Shown: positions 35,596 to 45,887, counted from the first letter of the stretch. The stretch: DNA of 64,000 nt from Cytophagales bacterium (GCA_030446715.1 JAUJMU010000005.1:391709-455708); one strand, 5' to 3'. Program-made: numbers and translations. The notes: a model not told the origin generated them from the sequence alone.

Positions 35596-35946
35596 GTGAA
35601 TGTAAAAGAAACCGTTCGCTTCCTTGTGCGCAGTAAAATCTACACGTACGGTCAAGCCGGAAGCAATGGCATGATTCTGAGAATTTCCAAAACCGGGAAG
35701 GCGCGGGGTATCCTTTGGGCATTCACAATTAGTGAGGGAGGGATGGTGAACGGGGAGTTTGTAGCATTCATCAAGGTAAATGCGGATGACAGCTCCGGAC
35801 TTATGGCTTCCAAAAGCCAGTATATTGGTTGCGCCTCCCGCCTGGTGCCTGCGATTATGAGAGGCAGGGACGACCGGCGCCGGGAGCTGCTCAATGACCT
35901 AAGCTTTCTGAAAGATCAGACTGAGGCGTGCAAGGCGTTGGAATGA
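35596..35946 (+). CDS. Uncertain open reading frame
   Basis: GTG start, 116 residues (VRFLVRSKIYTYGQAGSNGM, later LMASKSQYIGCASRLVPAIM). Base composition is like its neighbours, but no family, signal or membrane pattern is visible and start evidence is weak. Listed because the interval otherwise holds nothing. Confidence 0.3.
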   Translation: MNVKETVRFLVRSKIYTYGQAGSNGMILRISKTGKARGILWAFTISEGGMVNGEFVAFIKVNADDSSGLMASKSQYIGCASRLVPAIMRGRDDRRRELLNDLSFLKDQTEACKALE

Positions 35947-36297
35947 CAGCCGCATTACTGTTATGGCAAAATGAATCATCCGGGAGAATGTGCAAGCAAA
36001 ACACAAAAGGTTTTATCATTACCAGCAGCAACGACAAAAGCAGAAGCTTGATTTTTCAAATCCCGGCCCGAATACCACCAGGAAGCTCTGCCTCTTGCCG
36101 ATGGATGGTTAAGCCGCTATAGGCTGGCAGATGGTCTAATCCTGCCCATTCGTATACACAAGCCGAAAGAGAGGTAAAAAACCATTGTTTGGGATCAAGT
36201 ACACCTTTCTCCATCCGTTACGTTGAAGACACTACTATCCCTGAGTAGTTGTCACAAAGACTCCTTACCCCAGACCATATCACTACTATCACTACGA
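35947..36297. other. Intergenic region with gene debris
   Basis: 351 bases. A frame at 35971-36178 (MNHPGECASK, one stop, then PLADGWLSRYRLADGLILP) could be an old small gene. No recognisable feature otherwise. Confidence 0.35.
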
Positions 36298-39200
36298 ATG
36301 CCTGTCTCTACTGCCACGCTGGCTGCTGATCTGTTTCCCACTGATGACCTGCTGGAAACCTTGCTCGATATATCGCTTACTGGTATCAATCTGCTCGGCC
36401 CACTCTACAACTCCTCGGGCGAGCTGGAGGATTTTGCCCTCCAGTACCTTAACCCCGCCGCCCAACACATGACGGGACTGCCCGAGCGACCCGGCGGCAC
36501 CCTCTGCACGCACTTTCCCCACGCGCGTACAGACGGCATCCTGGACTTCTACCGGCGCGTGTACGAAACCGGTGAGACCGGCCACCATGACTTCAGAAAC
36601 CGGGCCGGGGGATTGGATAACTACTTCCGCTCAGCAGCCCGGCGTAAAGGCCAGCGGCTCGTGGTCAGCTTCACCGACACCAGCGACCAGGACCGCCGCC
36701 CCCTGGAAGGGGCCCTGCGCGAAAGCGAGGCCGCCGGAAAAGCCGCCCGCGCGGAGGCGGAACGCCAGCGCGGGCGCTTCCACGAGGTGTTTGAACAAAC
36801 CCCGGCCAGCATCGTACTGCTGCGCGGGCCCGGGCACCGGGTCGAGTATCACAACGAAGCCTACCAGCAGTTGTTCCCCGGGCGGCAGATGCGGGGACGT
36901 ACCATCGCCGAAATCCAGCCCGACACTACCAAAAATGGCTTCGTAGCCTCTCTCGACGGCGTGTACCATACGGGCGAAACGTACTTCGGCCGGGAAGTGC
37001 AGCTGAACATCGACCAGCCGGACGGCACGCACAGGGAGATCTATTTTAATTTCACCTACCAGGCCTGCCGCGAAAATGACCAGATTACCGGCGTCTCCGT
37101 GTTTGGTTACGACGTGACCGAGCAGGTACTGGCCCGCCGGTTGACCGAAGCCTTGCAGGCTGAGGTGTTGGCCGCGGCCCGGCGCCAGATGGAAGAGCGG
37201 GCCACCTCCTACCAGGTGTTTGCCCAAACGCCGGCCGCCCTCTGCATTCAGCGCGGGCCCGAGCACCGCTATGAGTACGTCAACCCGGCGTATCAGGCAT
37301 TGTTTCCGGACCGCCGGTTTGTGGGCCGCACTGTGGTAGAGGCCCTGCCTGAAACTCTCGACGGCGGAATTGTGCCCCTGCTGGACCGGGTATACGGGAC
37401 GGGAGAGCCGTTTTTTGGCTTTGAGGTACCCCTTACCCTTCAGCCCACCGCGGCGGGAGAAATAGCCCGGACGGAGTACTACACGTTTACTTACCAAGCC
37501 TACCGCGAGAACGGGCAGATTGTGGGCATCTCCACCTTTGCCTACAACGTGACCCAGCAGGCCATGGCCCGCCAGGAGCGCGAGGCGCAGCAGCGAAATC
37601 TCCACGCCCTCTTTGAGCAGGCACCCAACGGAATTTGCATCTTCGTGGGTTCCGACCTGGTCTACGAGTTCCACAACCCCAGCTACCAGGCGCTGCTGCC
37701 CGGGCGCAAACTGCCGGGCCGGCCGCTGCTGGAAGTCATGCCCGAACTTAAGGGCACGGACGCGGAAAGACTGCTCCGGCGCGTGTACGAGACGGGGGAG
37801 ACCCAGCAGGAGCATGAATTGCCCGTTCCCCTGGCCCGGGCCGATGGCCAGGAGCTGGAGGAGCGCTACTTCCACATTGTCTACCAGGCCCGGCGCGACG
37901 AGCAGGGACAAGTCAACGGGATTCTGAGCTTTGTCGTGGAAGTTACCGGGCAGGCTCGGGCCAGAAAAGCCATTGAGGAAAGTGAAGCCCGTTTCAGATC
38001 GCTGGCCGAAAACTCTCCTGATGTGATCACCCGGCACGGAAAAGACTACCGGTATCTGTACGCCAGTCCCCGGATTGAAGAAGTAACAGGGCTGAAGGCC
38101 GAAGAGTTTACCGGCAAATCCTACCGGGAACTGGGGTTGCCGGAAACATTCTGCACGTTACTGGATGAGCACCTTGCCTATGTTTTTGCGCACCAGACCC
38201 TGCATACGCCGGAATATTGGGTGCCGGGGGGAAAAGGCTATTTTCTCCTGCGCATGGTACCCGAATGCAACCAGGCCGCAGAGGTGGTATCCGTGCTGGT
38301 GCTGTCCACCGATATAACGGAGCGAAAACGGGCGGAGGCTGCCTTGCGGGAATCAGAAGCACGTTTCCGCCTGATGGCCGATGCGGTGCCCCAGATTGTC
38401 TGGATTACCGATCCGGACGGACACACTGAGTTCTTCAACAAGCAGTGGACTCTCTATACCGGAGCACCTTTTGAGCCGATTACTGCTGCTGAGGTAGCCG
38501 CCAGCTTTGTGCATCCACAGGATGCAGCGCTAACCATGGAAAGGTTTGATAGTGCCCGGCAAGCGGGCAGCGCTTTTTCGGTTGAGTACCGCATCCGCTC
38601 CCTGACGGGCGAGTACCGGTGGTTTCTATTGAAGGCGGAGCCGTATCGCGACCAGGAAACCGGACAGATCAGCCGATGGTTCGGTGCTTCCATTGATATT
38701 GATGACCGCAAACGGGCAGAAGCTGCTTTACGCGACAGTGAGGAGCGCTTGCAAAAGGCCCTTTCCATTGAGACGGTTGGTGTAATTTTCTTTGATCTGG
38801 AAGGCAGAATCAACGATGCCAATGCCGCCTTTGAGAGCATGAGCGGCTACGCAAAGGCTGATCTTGAAAGTGGTAAGGTGCGCTGGGATGAGTTAACCCC
38901 ACCCGAGTTTATGGAAGCCACCCTGAAGTCCCGCAAAGAACTGCTAACCAAGGGTAAGAACACGCCCTACCAGAAGCAATACATGCGTCCGGATGGCTCC
39001 CGCTGGTGGGGTCTTTTCTCGGGCAAGCGGCTTAGTGAAACTGAATGCGTGGAATTTGTCCTCGATATTACTGAGGGCAAAGGAGCAGAAGAGGCCTTGC
39101 AGCAGTTATATCGGCAACTGGCCGGGGTAAATGCTGATCTTTCGGAGGCCAATCAACTGCTCACCTACATCAACCAGGATCTGGATAACTTTGTCTACAC

Positions 39201-39849
39201 AGCCTCTCATGATTTAAAATCCCCAATCCTCAACATTGAAGGATTGCTCAAAGCCCTGCAGCGGCAACTAAGCCAAAAGAATCCGGATCAGCAGGAAATC
39301 GGGAGTATCTTTGGCTTTCTGAATGAATCAGTAAGCCGCTTTAAGGCAACCATTGCCGATTTAACCGAGGTAGCCCGCATCAGCAAAGAGAGTACCGAAG
39401 ACATTGCTCCCATTGATTTGAAGGAGATGCTTGAGCAAGTGCAATTGGATCTGGCCCCCCAAATTGCCGAAGCCATAGCTCAATTGGATGTAAAGCTGGA
39501 TTGTCCCTCCATCCATTTCTCCCGTAAGAACCTGAAAAGTATCCTCTACAATCTGCTTTCCAATGCCGTCAAGTACCGCTCCCCGGATCGAACTCCTTTG
39601 ATTCACATCACCTGCCAGCCGCACGGGGAGTACTACTGCCTTACCGTGGAAGACAACGGACTGGGCATGGATATGCGCCAGGAAGAGAAGATATTCGCGC
39701 TGTTCAAGCGCCTGCACGCCCACGTGGAAGGTACGGGCATCGGCCTTTATATTGTCAGGAAAATTATTGACAATGCCGGCGGGAAGATTGAAGTGGAAAG
39801 TCAGGTAGGCGTTGGTTCTACCTTTAGGGTGTATTTCAAGCTCTCCTAA
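36298..39849 (+). CDS. Large soluble histidine kinase with seven PAS domains
   Basis: 1,183 residues from ATG 36298; no membrane segment. PAS1 (~10-130, ending in a PAC-like strand), PAS2 (~160-285), PAS3 (~300-430) and PAS4 (~440-560) are the PAS_4 type with FEQTPASI, FAQTPAAL and FEQAPNGI starts. PAS5 (~565-685) and PAS6 (~690-805, NKQWTLYTGAPF) are S-box types. PAS7 is at ~810-930 (SIETVGVIFFDLEG). A coil, then HisKA with His971 in TASHDLKSPILNIEG, and an ATPase domain with NLLSNAVKYRS, DNGLGM, GTGIGLYIV. It can integrate several cofactor or ligand inputs. The intact regulator at 35102-35530 is the nearest receiver. Confidence 0.9.
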   Translation: MPVSTATLAADLFPTDDLLETLLDISLTGINLLGPLYNSSGELEDFALQYLNPAAQHMTGLPERPGGTLCTHFPHARTDGILDFYRRVYETGETGHHDFRNRAGGLDNYFRSAARRKGQRLVVSFTDTSDQDRRPLEGALRESEAAGKAARAEAERQRGRFHEVFEQTPASIVLLRGPGHRVEYHNEAYQQLFPGRQMRGRTIAEIQPDTTKNGFVASLDGVYHTGETYFGREVQLNIDQPDGTHREIYFNFTYQACRENDQITGVSVFGYDVTEQVLARRLTEALQAEVLAAARRQMEERATSYQVFAQTPAALCIQRGPEHRYEYVNPAYQALFPDRRFVGRTVVEALPETLDGGIVPLLDRVYGTGEPFFGFEVPLTLQPTAAGEIARTEYYTFTYQAYRENGQIVGISTFAYNVTQQAMARQEREAQQRNLHALFEQAPNGICIFVGSDLVYEFHNPSYQALLPGRKLPGRPLLEVMPELKGTDAERLLRRVYETGETQQEHELPVPLARADGQELEERYFHIVYQARRDEQGQVNGILSFVVEVTGQARARKAIEESEARFRSLAENSPDVITRHGKDYRYLYASPRIEEVTGLKAEEFTGKSYRELGLPETFCTLLDEHLAYVFAHQTLHTPEYWVPGGKGYFLLRMVPECNQAAEVVSVLVLSTDITERKRAEAALRESEARFRLMADAVPQIVWITDPDGHTEFFNKQWTLYTGAPFEPITAAEVAASFVHPQDAALTMERFDSARQAGSAFSVEYRIRSLTGEYRWFLLKAEPYRDQETGQISRWFGASIDIDDRKRAEAALRDSEERLQKALSIETVGVIFFDLEGRINDANAAFESMSGYAKADLESGKVRWDELTPPEFMEATLKSRKELLTKGKNTPYQKQYMRPDGSRWWGLFSGKRLSETECVEFVLDITEGKGAEEALQQLYRQLAGVNADLSEANQLLTYINQDLDNFVYTASHDLKSPILNIEGLLKALQRQLSQKNPDQQEIGSIFGFLNESVSRFKATIADLTEVARISKESTEDIAPIDLKEMLEQVQLDLAPQIAEAIAQLDVKLDCPSIHFSRKNLKSILYNLLSNAVKYRSPDRTPLIHITCQPHGEYYCLTVEDNGLGMDMRQEEKIFALFKRLHAHVEGTGIGLYIVRKIIDNAGGKIEVESQVGVGSTFRVYFKLS

Positions 39850-40379
39850 CGCTAGGAAACCTATTTAGGGCAAGTGGGTGTCTAAGCTCCCTGCGAAGGA
39901 AATGCAGGAGGCAATACCGGTAGAAAACAAATGGGAGAACATTGCCGTGAGAGATTCAAGTGGTCGCCAAAGGTTAGTGAAGTCAATCCAACACTCAATG
40001 TCTTACCCGACTGGAAGAATACTTCAGGTCCGGATAGGCTTCATTCAAGATGTCCGCCTTATATAACTTGTGGTGCCATTCCCCCTTTTCCGTCTTTACT
40101 CGGACTACTCGGCAGTTTGACTACCTCAAGGAGTCTTTCTTTGTGACAGGGTAGCAAAAGACAGTACCCCCTAATACCACCCCGCTTTATTGAGCTAGCA
40201 ATACGACACAGTACCCCCAGCTGGAAAACAAAGGGGTAGCATGAGTCGTAGTAATACTTTTCAAGGAAATAAACTGACGGTTATGAATCTGCCGGGTTCC
40301 TGTTAACGGACACGAGGCTGGTATCCCATCATTTGATGCCAGTAATTTTGTATACTAAGTTTAGTACATTTACTAATCA
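39850..40379. other. Intergenic region
   Basis: 530 bases between two kinase genes. No frame with protein-like composition. TTTTGTATACTAAGTTTAG just before the next ATG might contain a promoter, but spacing to a TAnnTTTG box is not clear. Confidence 0.45.
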
Positions 40380-41588
40380 ATGGCTGTTTATCACAAACCC
40401 GTCTCCATTATTCCGACAAATGACCAGGATCGGCTCAGGAAACTGCACGGTTATAGCATTCTGGATACCCCTCCGGAAGAAGCATTCGACAAGGTAGCCC
40501 GCCTGGCGGCTCAGATATTTGATACCCCCAGTGCCTTTGTCACTTTTGTGGATAAGGACCGGGTCTTTTTTAAAGCCAACCTGAGCCCTTTGGAAGGCAA
40601 TCAGGTGCAAAGGACAGACAGCCTTTGCTCACTGGCCATTCTGGAGGAGACCGTAACCGTTTTTGACGATACCTACCAAGTACCCGACCTGCTGGAAAGC
40701 CCGCACGTAAGCTGCCAGGGTGGCATCCGCTTCTACGCAGGGGCACCCTTGAAAACCAGGGAAGGGTACCGGTTGGGCACCTTATGCGTTGTGGACTCCG
40801 TGCCCCGCCAGGCCACCCCCAGGCAGTTGCAGATGCTGGAAACGCTTTCTTCCATTATAATGGATGAACTCGAACAACGGCTGGCCGCTCAGCGGGCCAT
40901 CAGCGCCCAGACTGACCTGGTGAATATGGCCGTGCACGACTTAAAGAATCCGGCCCTCAACATTGCTGCACTCAGCGAACTGCTGTTCAAGCGAATTACC
41001 GATGCCGGCATGGTGCAGGAACTGGCCGGCCTGATCAAGGGGTGCAGCGAGGAAATCAGCGGCAAACTGGACGGACTGCTCAAATTGTCCCGCATGGAAG
41101 ACGAATCCTTTCAGCTGCACCTGGAGGAGGTTGATTTGCCCACCCTGCTGGACCAGGTGAGCAGTACCTTTGGGTTAATGGCAGCCCAGAAGGGACAGCG
41201 CATCAGTCAACAGGCCGGTGAATCCATCACAGTAAAAGCCGACCGGACCCGCCTGCAGGAGGTGTTAGAGAACCTGCTTTCCAACGCCATCAAGTACTCT
41301 TACCACGACACCACCATCACCATTACAGTCAACCGGTCAGGTAAACAGGCAGTGGTTTCCTTTGAGGACCAGGGACAGGGGCTCAGTGAAGGGGACATGC
41401 AGAAGCTTTTCACAAAATTTGCCCGTCTTAGCTCGGCTCCAACGGGCAAGGAGCGTTCCAACGGGCTGGGTTTGTCCATTGTCAAGACGCTCATTGAATT
41501 ACAAGGAGGAGAGGTATGGGCTACAAGTGCCGGTAAGGACAAGGGGGCTACCTTCTTTGTCTCCCTTCCCCTTTATTCCGGTGAGTAG
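40380..41588 (+). CDS. GAF-domain histidine kinase
   Basis: 402 residues. GAF domain at ~15-170 of the type paired with two-component kinases: RLRKLHGYSILDTPPEEAFD at the start, TFVDKDRVFFKANL and the cysteine-containing SLCSLAILEETVTVFDDTY, then FYAGAPLKTREGYRLGTLCV. HisKA has His186 in VNMAVHDLKNPALNIAALSE. The ATPase domain has NLLSNAIKYSYHDT, DQGQGL and GLGLSIVKTLIELQGGEVW. No PAS, no membrane segment. It is the only kinase here with a GAF sensor. Starts right after an A/T-rich leader. Confidence 0.9.
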   Translation: MAVYHKPVSIIPTNDQDRLRKLHGYSILDTPPEEAFDKVARLAAQIFDTPSAFVTFVDKDRVFFKANLSPLEGNQVQRTDSLCSLAILEETVTVFDDTYQVPDLLESPHVSCQGGIRFYAGAPLKTREGYRLGTLCVVDSVPRQATPRQLQMLETLSSIIMDELEQRLAAQRAISAQTDLVNMAVHDLKNPALNIAALSELLFKRITDAGMVQELAGLIKGCSEEISGKLDGLLKLSRMEDESFQLHLEEVDLPTLLDQVSSTFGLMAAQKGQRISQQAGESITVKADRTRLQEVLENLLSNAIKYSYHDTTITITVNRSGKQAVVSFEDQGQGLSEGDMQKLFTKFARLSSAPTGKERSNGLGLSIVKTLIELQGGEVWATSAGKDKGATFFVSLPLYSGE

Positions 41589-41977
41589 CTGAAAGGGATT
41601 ACGCATCTGCGCCTGGAGAACTCTTTTTTGTAACTCCCGCTTGTCATGTTCAATCAGTTTCTATAAATGGGCCAGGTCCGGGTGCTACGCTTTATGCTGG
41701 TTCCGGAGGCAAAGCTTTACTGGCGCGGGTACTTGCGAACCGATACGCTCCGGTCTGATCTTAATTGCATGACCACCAGCCTGGCCTGTAACCGAATGCG
41801 TTCGGGTAAGAAAGGCTCTGCCAAACTGCTGAACTAACCGGATACTGGCAAAGCCGGCGGTAAAAGGGTTAGTAAAGAAATTACGTATTTTGCCTTCCTG
41901 CATATCATTTTTCTAAGGGGACTTACGCCCCTTTGTGGCTTGGCTACCATTCCTTTCATTCCTAAACTTCATCTGGC
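41589..41977. other. Intergenic region
   Basis: 389 bases. Short frames on both strands at 41685-41903 do not resemble known proteins. No hairpin with a T-tract found. Confidence 0.4.
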
Positions 41978-43579
41978 GTGTCGGAGCATACAGTAGATTT
42001 TCAGCTTGCTTTTGAAGCCTTGCCCGGCAGTTTTCTCTTGCTGGCCCCTGATGCGCCGCACTACACCATTCTGGGCATCAGTGATGAAATGCTGCGCCGG
42101 AGCGGCCGCCGGCGGCAAGATATAGTGGGCGAAGGGGTCTTTGAAGTCTTTCCGGAAAACCCGGCTGCCCCCTCGGCTAACGGCCCGGCCAGCCTGAGAA
42201 GCTCCCTCGGGGAGGCAATTTTTACCAGACAACCGAGTCAAATGCCCCTGGTGCGCTACGACATACCCGATGGGCAGGGAAACTTCCGGGTCCGCTACTG
42301 GTTGTCCAACAACAAGCCCGTACTGAGTCCGTCCGGGGAGGTGCTGTTTCTGCTTCATTCGACTGAGGAAGTAACCGAAGCCGTGGTAGCCCGGCAGAAG
42401 ATGCAGGAAAGTGAAGAACGATTCCGGACGCTGGTGGAGCAGGCTCCCGTGGCCATTGCCCTGACCCGTGGCTCTGAGCTTATTATGGAAACTATCAATG
42501 CCCCTATGCTGCCCATTATTGGCAGGGAGCACGCCGGCGGGGTGGTGGGTAAAAGCCTCGTTGAGGTACTACCCGAGCTCCAGGACCAGCCGGTGCTGGA
42601 CCTGATCCGGCGGGTGTACCGGACGGGGGAACCCTATCAGGGACTGGAAATACCCGCATCGCTGCGGATGGGAGGCCAACTCCGGCAGGGGTACTACAAC
42701 CTTTCTTACACCCCACTACGGGAAAACGGGCATATCACCGGCGTGATCCACCTGGCCGTGGAAGCCACCGGTCAGGTGCTGGCCCGTAAGCAGACTGAGC
42801 AAAGTGAACGACAGGCTCAGTTTCTGGCTCAGGAACTGGCCGCGGCCAACGAGGAACTGCGGGCCGCTAACGAGGAGATCCAGTCTACTAACGAGGAACT
42901 CACGCGTACCAACCAGGAACTAGACCAGTACGTCTACAAAGTTTCCCACGACATCCGTTCCCCGGTGGCCTCCATCTTAGGGCTGCTCGGGTTAATCGGA
43001 CAGGAAAATGTTTCCTCTCAGGTAAGAGCCTACCTGGATCTAATTGAAAACCGGATCAGTAAACTCGACGAGTTCATCACCTCTGTACTGGCCCATTCGC
43101 GCAGTGTCAACACGGAGATCACCGCGGCGCCCATTGACTTTGATCGTATTCTGGATCAGTGCCTGGATGAACTGCAACATTACCCGGACCGGGACCGCCT
43201 GCGGGTAGATCGGCAGTTGCCTGGGCCGGACGTCTTCTGGGGAGATGGGCTCCGGTTGCAGATCCTGCTGAAGAACCTGCTTTCCAATGCCATCAAGTAC
43301 CGAAACCCGGAGCGGGACAGTTTTCTTTCCGTCCGGGCGGTAGTCACCCCCGCCAAAGCCGTGCTGGTGCTGGAAGACAATGGGCAGGGCATTTCCGCCC
43401 CTTACGTGGACAAGGTATTCGGCATGTTCTTTCGGGCTACTGAGCAATCGGACGGCTCCGGGCTTGGGCTTTATATTGTCAAACAGGCCGCAGAGAAGAT
43501 GGGCGGCTCGGTCAGCCTCACCAGCCAGGCAGGCAGGGGCACTATTTTTACCATTACCTTACCGAACCAAAAGCCCTGA
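41978..43579 (+). CDS. Histidine kinase with two PAS domains
   Basis: 533 residues, GTG start at 41978. PAS1 (~5-130) matches the first PAS of the 13 kb kinase (FPENPAAPSANGPAS, then PLVRYDIPDG). PAS2 (~145-265) has VEQAPVAIALTRGSEL. An Asn-Glu-Glu coil (AAANEEL, AANEEI, STNEEL) leads into HisKA with His324 in YKVSHDIRSPVASILGL, and the ATPase domain has NLLSNAIKYRN, DNGQGI and GSGLGLYIV. The helix after His (DIRSPVASILGLLGLI) differs from that of its neighbours, so it may have another partner. Last kinase of the island. Confidence 0.88.
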   Translation: MSEHTVDFQLAFEALPGSFLLLAPDAPHYTILGISDEMLRRSGRRRQDIVGEGVFEVFPENPAAPSANGPASLRSSLGEAIFTRQPSQMPLVRYDIPDGQGNFRVRYWLSNNKPVLSPSGEVLFLLHSTEEVTEAVVARQKMQESEERFRTLVEQAPVAIALTRGSELIMETINAPMLPIIGREHAGGVVGKSLVEVLPELQDQPVLDLIRRVYRTGEPYQGLEIPASLRMGGQLRQGYYNLSYTPLRENGHITGVIHLAVEATGQVLARKQTEQSERQAQFLAQELAAANEELRAANEEIQSTNEELTRTNQELDQYVYKVSHDIRSPVASILGLLGLIGQENVSSQVRAYLDLIENRISKLDEFITSVLAHSRSVNTEITAAPIDFDRILDQCLDELQHYPDRDRLRVDRQLPGPDVFWGDGLRLQILLKNLLSNAIKYRNPERDSFLSVRAVVTPAKAVLVLEDNGQGISAPYVDKVFGMFFRATEQSDGSGLGLYIVKQAAEKMGGSVSLTSQAGRGTIFTITLPNQKP

Positions 43580-43835
43580 AGGCCAATTCTAAACCGGAGT
43601 TCTAACCTGAAAATGAAGGGCGGGAAAAGAGCAGATTTCGATCACCAAAATCGTCACTCAGAACGTTGATTTCTTGAAATCAAAAGGGCATATCTGTCTG
43701 ATTTCTTTCCTTCAAGGTCTCCTTCGATGCTAAGTGGATTAAAGCGTATAATTTCAGAGGCGTCTACAACCTTCCTTCTGCATTTATGAGCGGAAGCTCC
43801 CAAGCTACAACACTTATTATTCATGATTTATGACA
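43580..43835. other. Boundary between signalling island and conjugation region
   Basis: 256 bases, A/T-richer than either side. No gene, inverted repeat or attachment site recognised. Confidence 0.4.
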
Positions 43836-44345
43836 TTAGACGGAAATGTCCTGTTTGGTTGCCCGTAGTACAGATTCTGCTTTCAATGAAAAAATCAGTT
43901 CATTTACAGCAGTGTAAATGGCATACGGCAGCATGAATGTACCAATAAAGACACTCATCCCGAGCCTCAGCACCAGATATATTCCGTGCCATTCGGGACT
44001 GAACCAAACAATCCTTGACCTATTGTCCTGTTTCGATTTTAAGTACCTCCACCCGGCAATTGTGCCCGGCCGAAATAGCTCCCATGAGCATGAAATAAAC
44101 AACTCTTCCTTTTTCTACCTGAGCATAGGGATTGCCATGCGTAAAAAGCATCCGCCCAGGAAGAAGGCAAGCGTAAGGCTGATGAGCACTCCAATTGCCT
44201 GTTGTTTTTGCCGCGAAAACCGCCAAGAGCACAAGGTGTGCATAGAGAGATTCCACGTATTTGCACAAGGTTGACACAAGCCCTTGCCGCAATCATTGCA
44301 CGATTGAACAGCGGGTTGGACATTGGGATGATTGGCGCACCTCAT
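43836..44345 (-). pseudogene. B-box-type zinc-binding membrane protein, broken
   Basis: Minus frame from ATG 44345: MRCANHPNVQPAVQSCNDCG, KGLCQPCANTW, a cysteine/histidine ladder like a B-box zinc finger. A second C-x2-C (LCTPCAL) appears in a neighbouring frame, then a hydrophobic helix (VLISLTLAFFLGGCFL) and an in-frame TAG near 44115. The same frame goes on to a second membrane-like segment (MSVFIGTFMLPYAIYTAVNE). So the parent was probably a short zinc-binding protein with two membrane helices. At least two lesions; a partial product may be made. Confidence 0.55.
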
Positions 44346-44364
44346 AACAGTTGTTAAAGTGGTA

Positions 44365-44953
44365 TCAGATGAATTTGTGTATTGATGGATAAGGGTTGTA
44401 CGGGAGAGGACATTGTACCTGCTCATTCACCCGACTACCAATCCGGACATCGAATTTACCTTCACTTACCCCGATAGTACCCCTGCCAGCCCCGTCCGTG
44501 AATGTACCGGAGAAGGTGCCTGTATAATGGCCGTTTTCTACTCTGGTAAAGGTGAACGTAACAGGACCTCTGCCCAGAAAAGTAATCCGGTTCGTAGCAG
44601 GGTCAGTTCTTTCCATCATTGGCGTTTTTTCGGCGGCCGGATTCTGATTGATCAAACACGTAGGTACCGGGTGCGGTAACATCATAGAGATAAAAGTGCA
44701 GGGTCGTCTGACCAAGGTCACGCCGGGATTGAACCATTACGTGGGCATCATCGGTGGAACCGGCGGGCCGTTGCTGCACCAGAAACCCGGTAGCTTCCCA
44801 CGGATCTCCGTTCAGTTTCGCCGACAGCGTCATCCTGTTATCAGACGCCGGATCAGGGTCGTCTTTCTGACGATTACAGCAACTGCTCAGCCAAAAGCTA
44901 TTTATCACTGAAAGTAACAGGAATAAACCGGTAATTTTTGGCGACTTTTTCAT
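44365..44953 (-). pseudogene. Lipoprotein, frameshifted
   Basis: From ATG 44953: basic start, hydrophobic core, lipobox LSSC (ITGLFLLLSVINSFWLSSCC), then MTLSAKLNGDPWEATGF as in small Bacteroidota lipoproteins whose domain opens with a strand and a conserved Trp. The frame is lost near 44640 after YVFDQSES. A +1 frame continues as AAEKTPMMERTDPATNRITF and GHYTGTFSGTFTDGAG to a stop at 44365. Joined length ~190 residues. Its start overlaps the stop of the upstream gene (ATGA at 44950-44953). Surface or periplasmic location expected if intact. Confidence 0.6.
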
Positions 44954-45848
44954 AGTGGTTCCTTTAGCAGCTTTAATTTGCCAAAAAATATAAAGTAACC
45001 CAAGATAAAGTAGTATTCAGTACAGTGTCGTTTCTGCCATTGCTTTACGGTTGGAGTGTAGTTCTGCCGGGCCTGGTCAATCTGCTCCACCAAGCCCGTT
45101 TTCTGCGCCGCTTCTTTCATCAACCCATCAGCCTTTTGCTTCATCTCCAGCGCCTGCAGCATATAGTCATTGGCCATCTTCTGGGCTTTGATGCGTTCGC
45201 CGGTTGTCAGGCGCTGTTTTCCCTCAGTGGTCACCTGCGCGGAGAGGTCTTCGGCAAGTCTGGTATACTCCTCCCCATCCGCTGATAAGTCATAGCGGCT
45301 GCCATTTTGCGCTTCTGCGTGGCAAGATGAAGGGCGTAGGTTTTGGCCTGCTGCTCTTTTGACGCCCTGAGGTACCCGTCAAAGGTGCCGGAAGCTTCGG
45401 GCTGGTAAGCACTCGTGCCGGCAAAAAAGATAGTCATATACCTCCCGGGCGCTTGCGATACCGGGCGGCTTGCCGGTAAGGCTACCGTATTCCTCATGAA
45501 GGGAAGGTCCGTTCCGTAGTCAACTGTGGTACCGATGCCGTACACGTTTTCAAGGATTGCGCTCAAATCGCTGATGCGGAGCTTCCGGAAGTCCGCCACG
45601 CTGTACTTTAGCTGCTCAATCTGCATTTTTAGGGCGAGCAGTGCGGTAATCTTCTCCTGGGTAGTGGTGTTTTCTCCCAGTATTTTCTGCAGATTCACTT
45701 CCTGCCCCGTCTGTTTGGCGTAATCCTGCACCCACTTTACAATTTGCTGAACCAGTTGTTTGTTGGAGAGTCCGTCAATCACGGGAATCTGGGCCGCTGC
45801 CAGAAATGGAGTAAAGCCGACAAGGCACAGGAAAAATATCTTTTTCAT
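44950..45848 (-). pseudogene. Secreted VirB5/TrbJ-like conjugation protein, frameshifted
   Basis: Signal peptide MKKIFFLCLVGFTPFLAAAQ followed by a long helical protein (NKQLVQQIVKWVQDYAKQTG; KITALLALKMQIEQLKYSVA). At 45245-45300 the frame shifts. TYQRMG is followed in the next frame by EEYTRLAEDLSAQVTTEGKQ, RLTTGERIKAQKMANDYMLQ and a hydrophobic tail (YYFILGYFIFFG). One added G in the GGGG run near 45285 joins them, giving ~295 residues. Helical secreted proteins with an LTTGER-like stretch are typical of TrbJ/VirB5-type pilus-tip components. It sits in the tra operon. A related pair lies just upstream at 45888-47054. Confidence 0.6.
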
Positions 45849-45887
45849 AATCAGTGATTTGTGGAGGGTAAAGAACGGGGTTCTGAA

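Noticed and set aside
36631-38037. 468-codon minus-strand frame opposite the seven-PAS kinase
   Set aside because: Mirror of the GC-rich PAS repeats; it shows repeated antisense peptides of the PAS units and no own start context or neighbours.
39850-40379. Bacteroidota -33/-7 promoter before the GAF kinase
   Set aside because: TACATTTA resembles TAnnTTTG, but the last base does not match and it lies too close to the ATG to be assigned.
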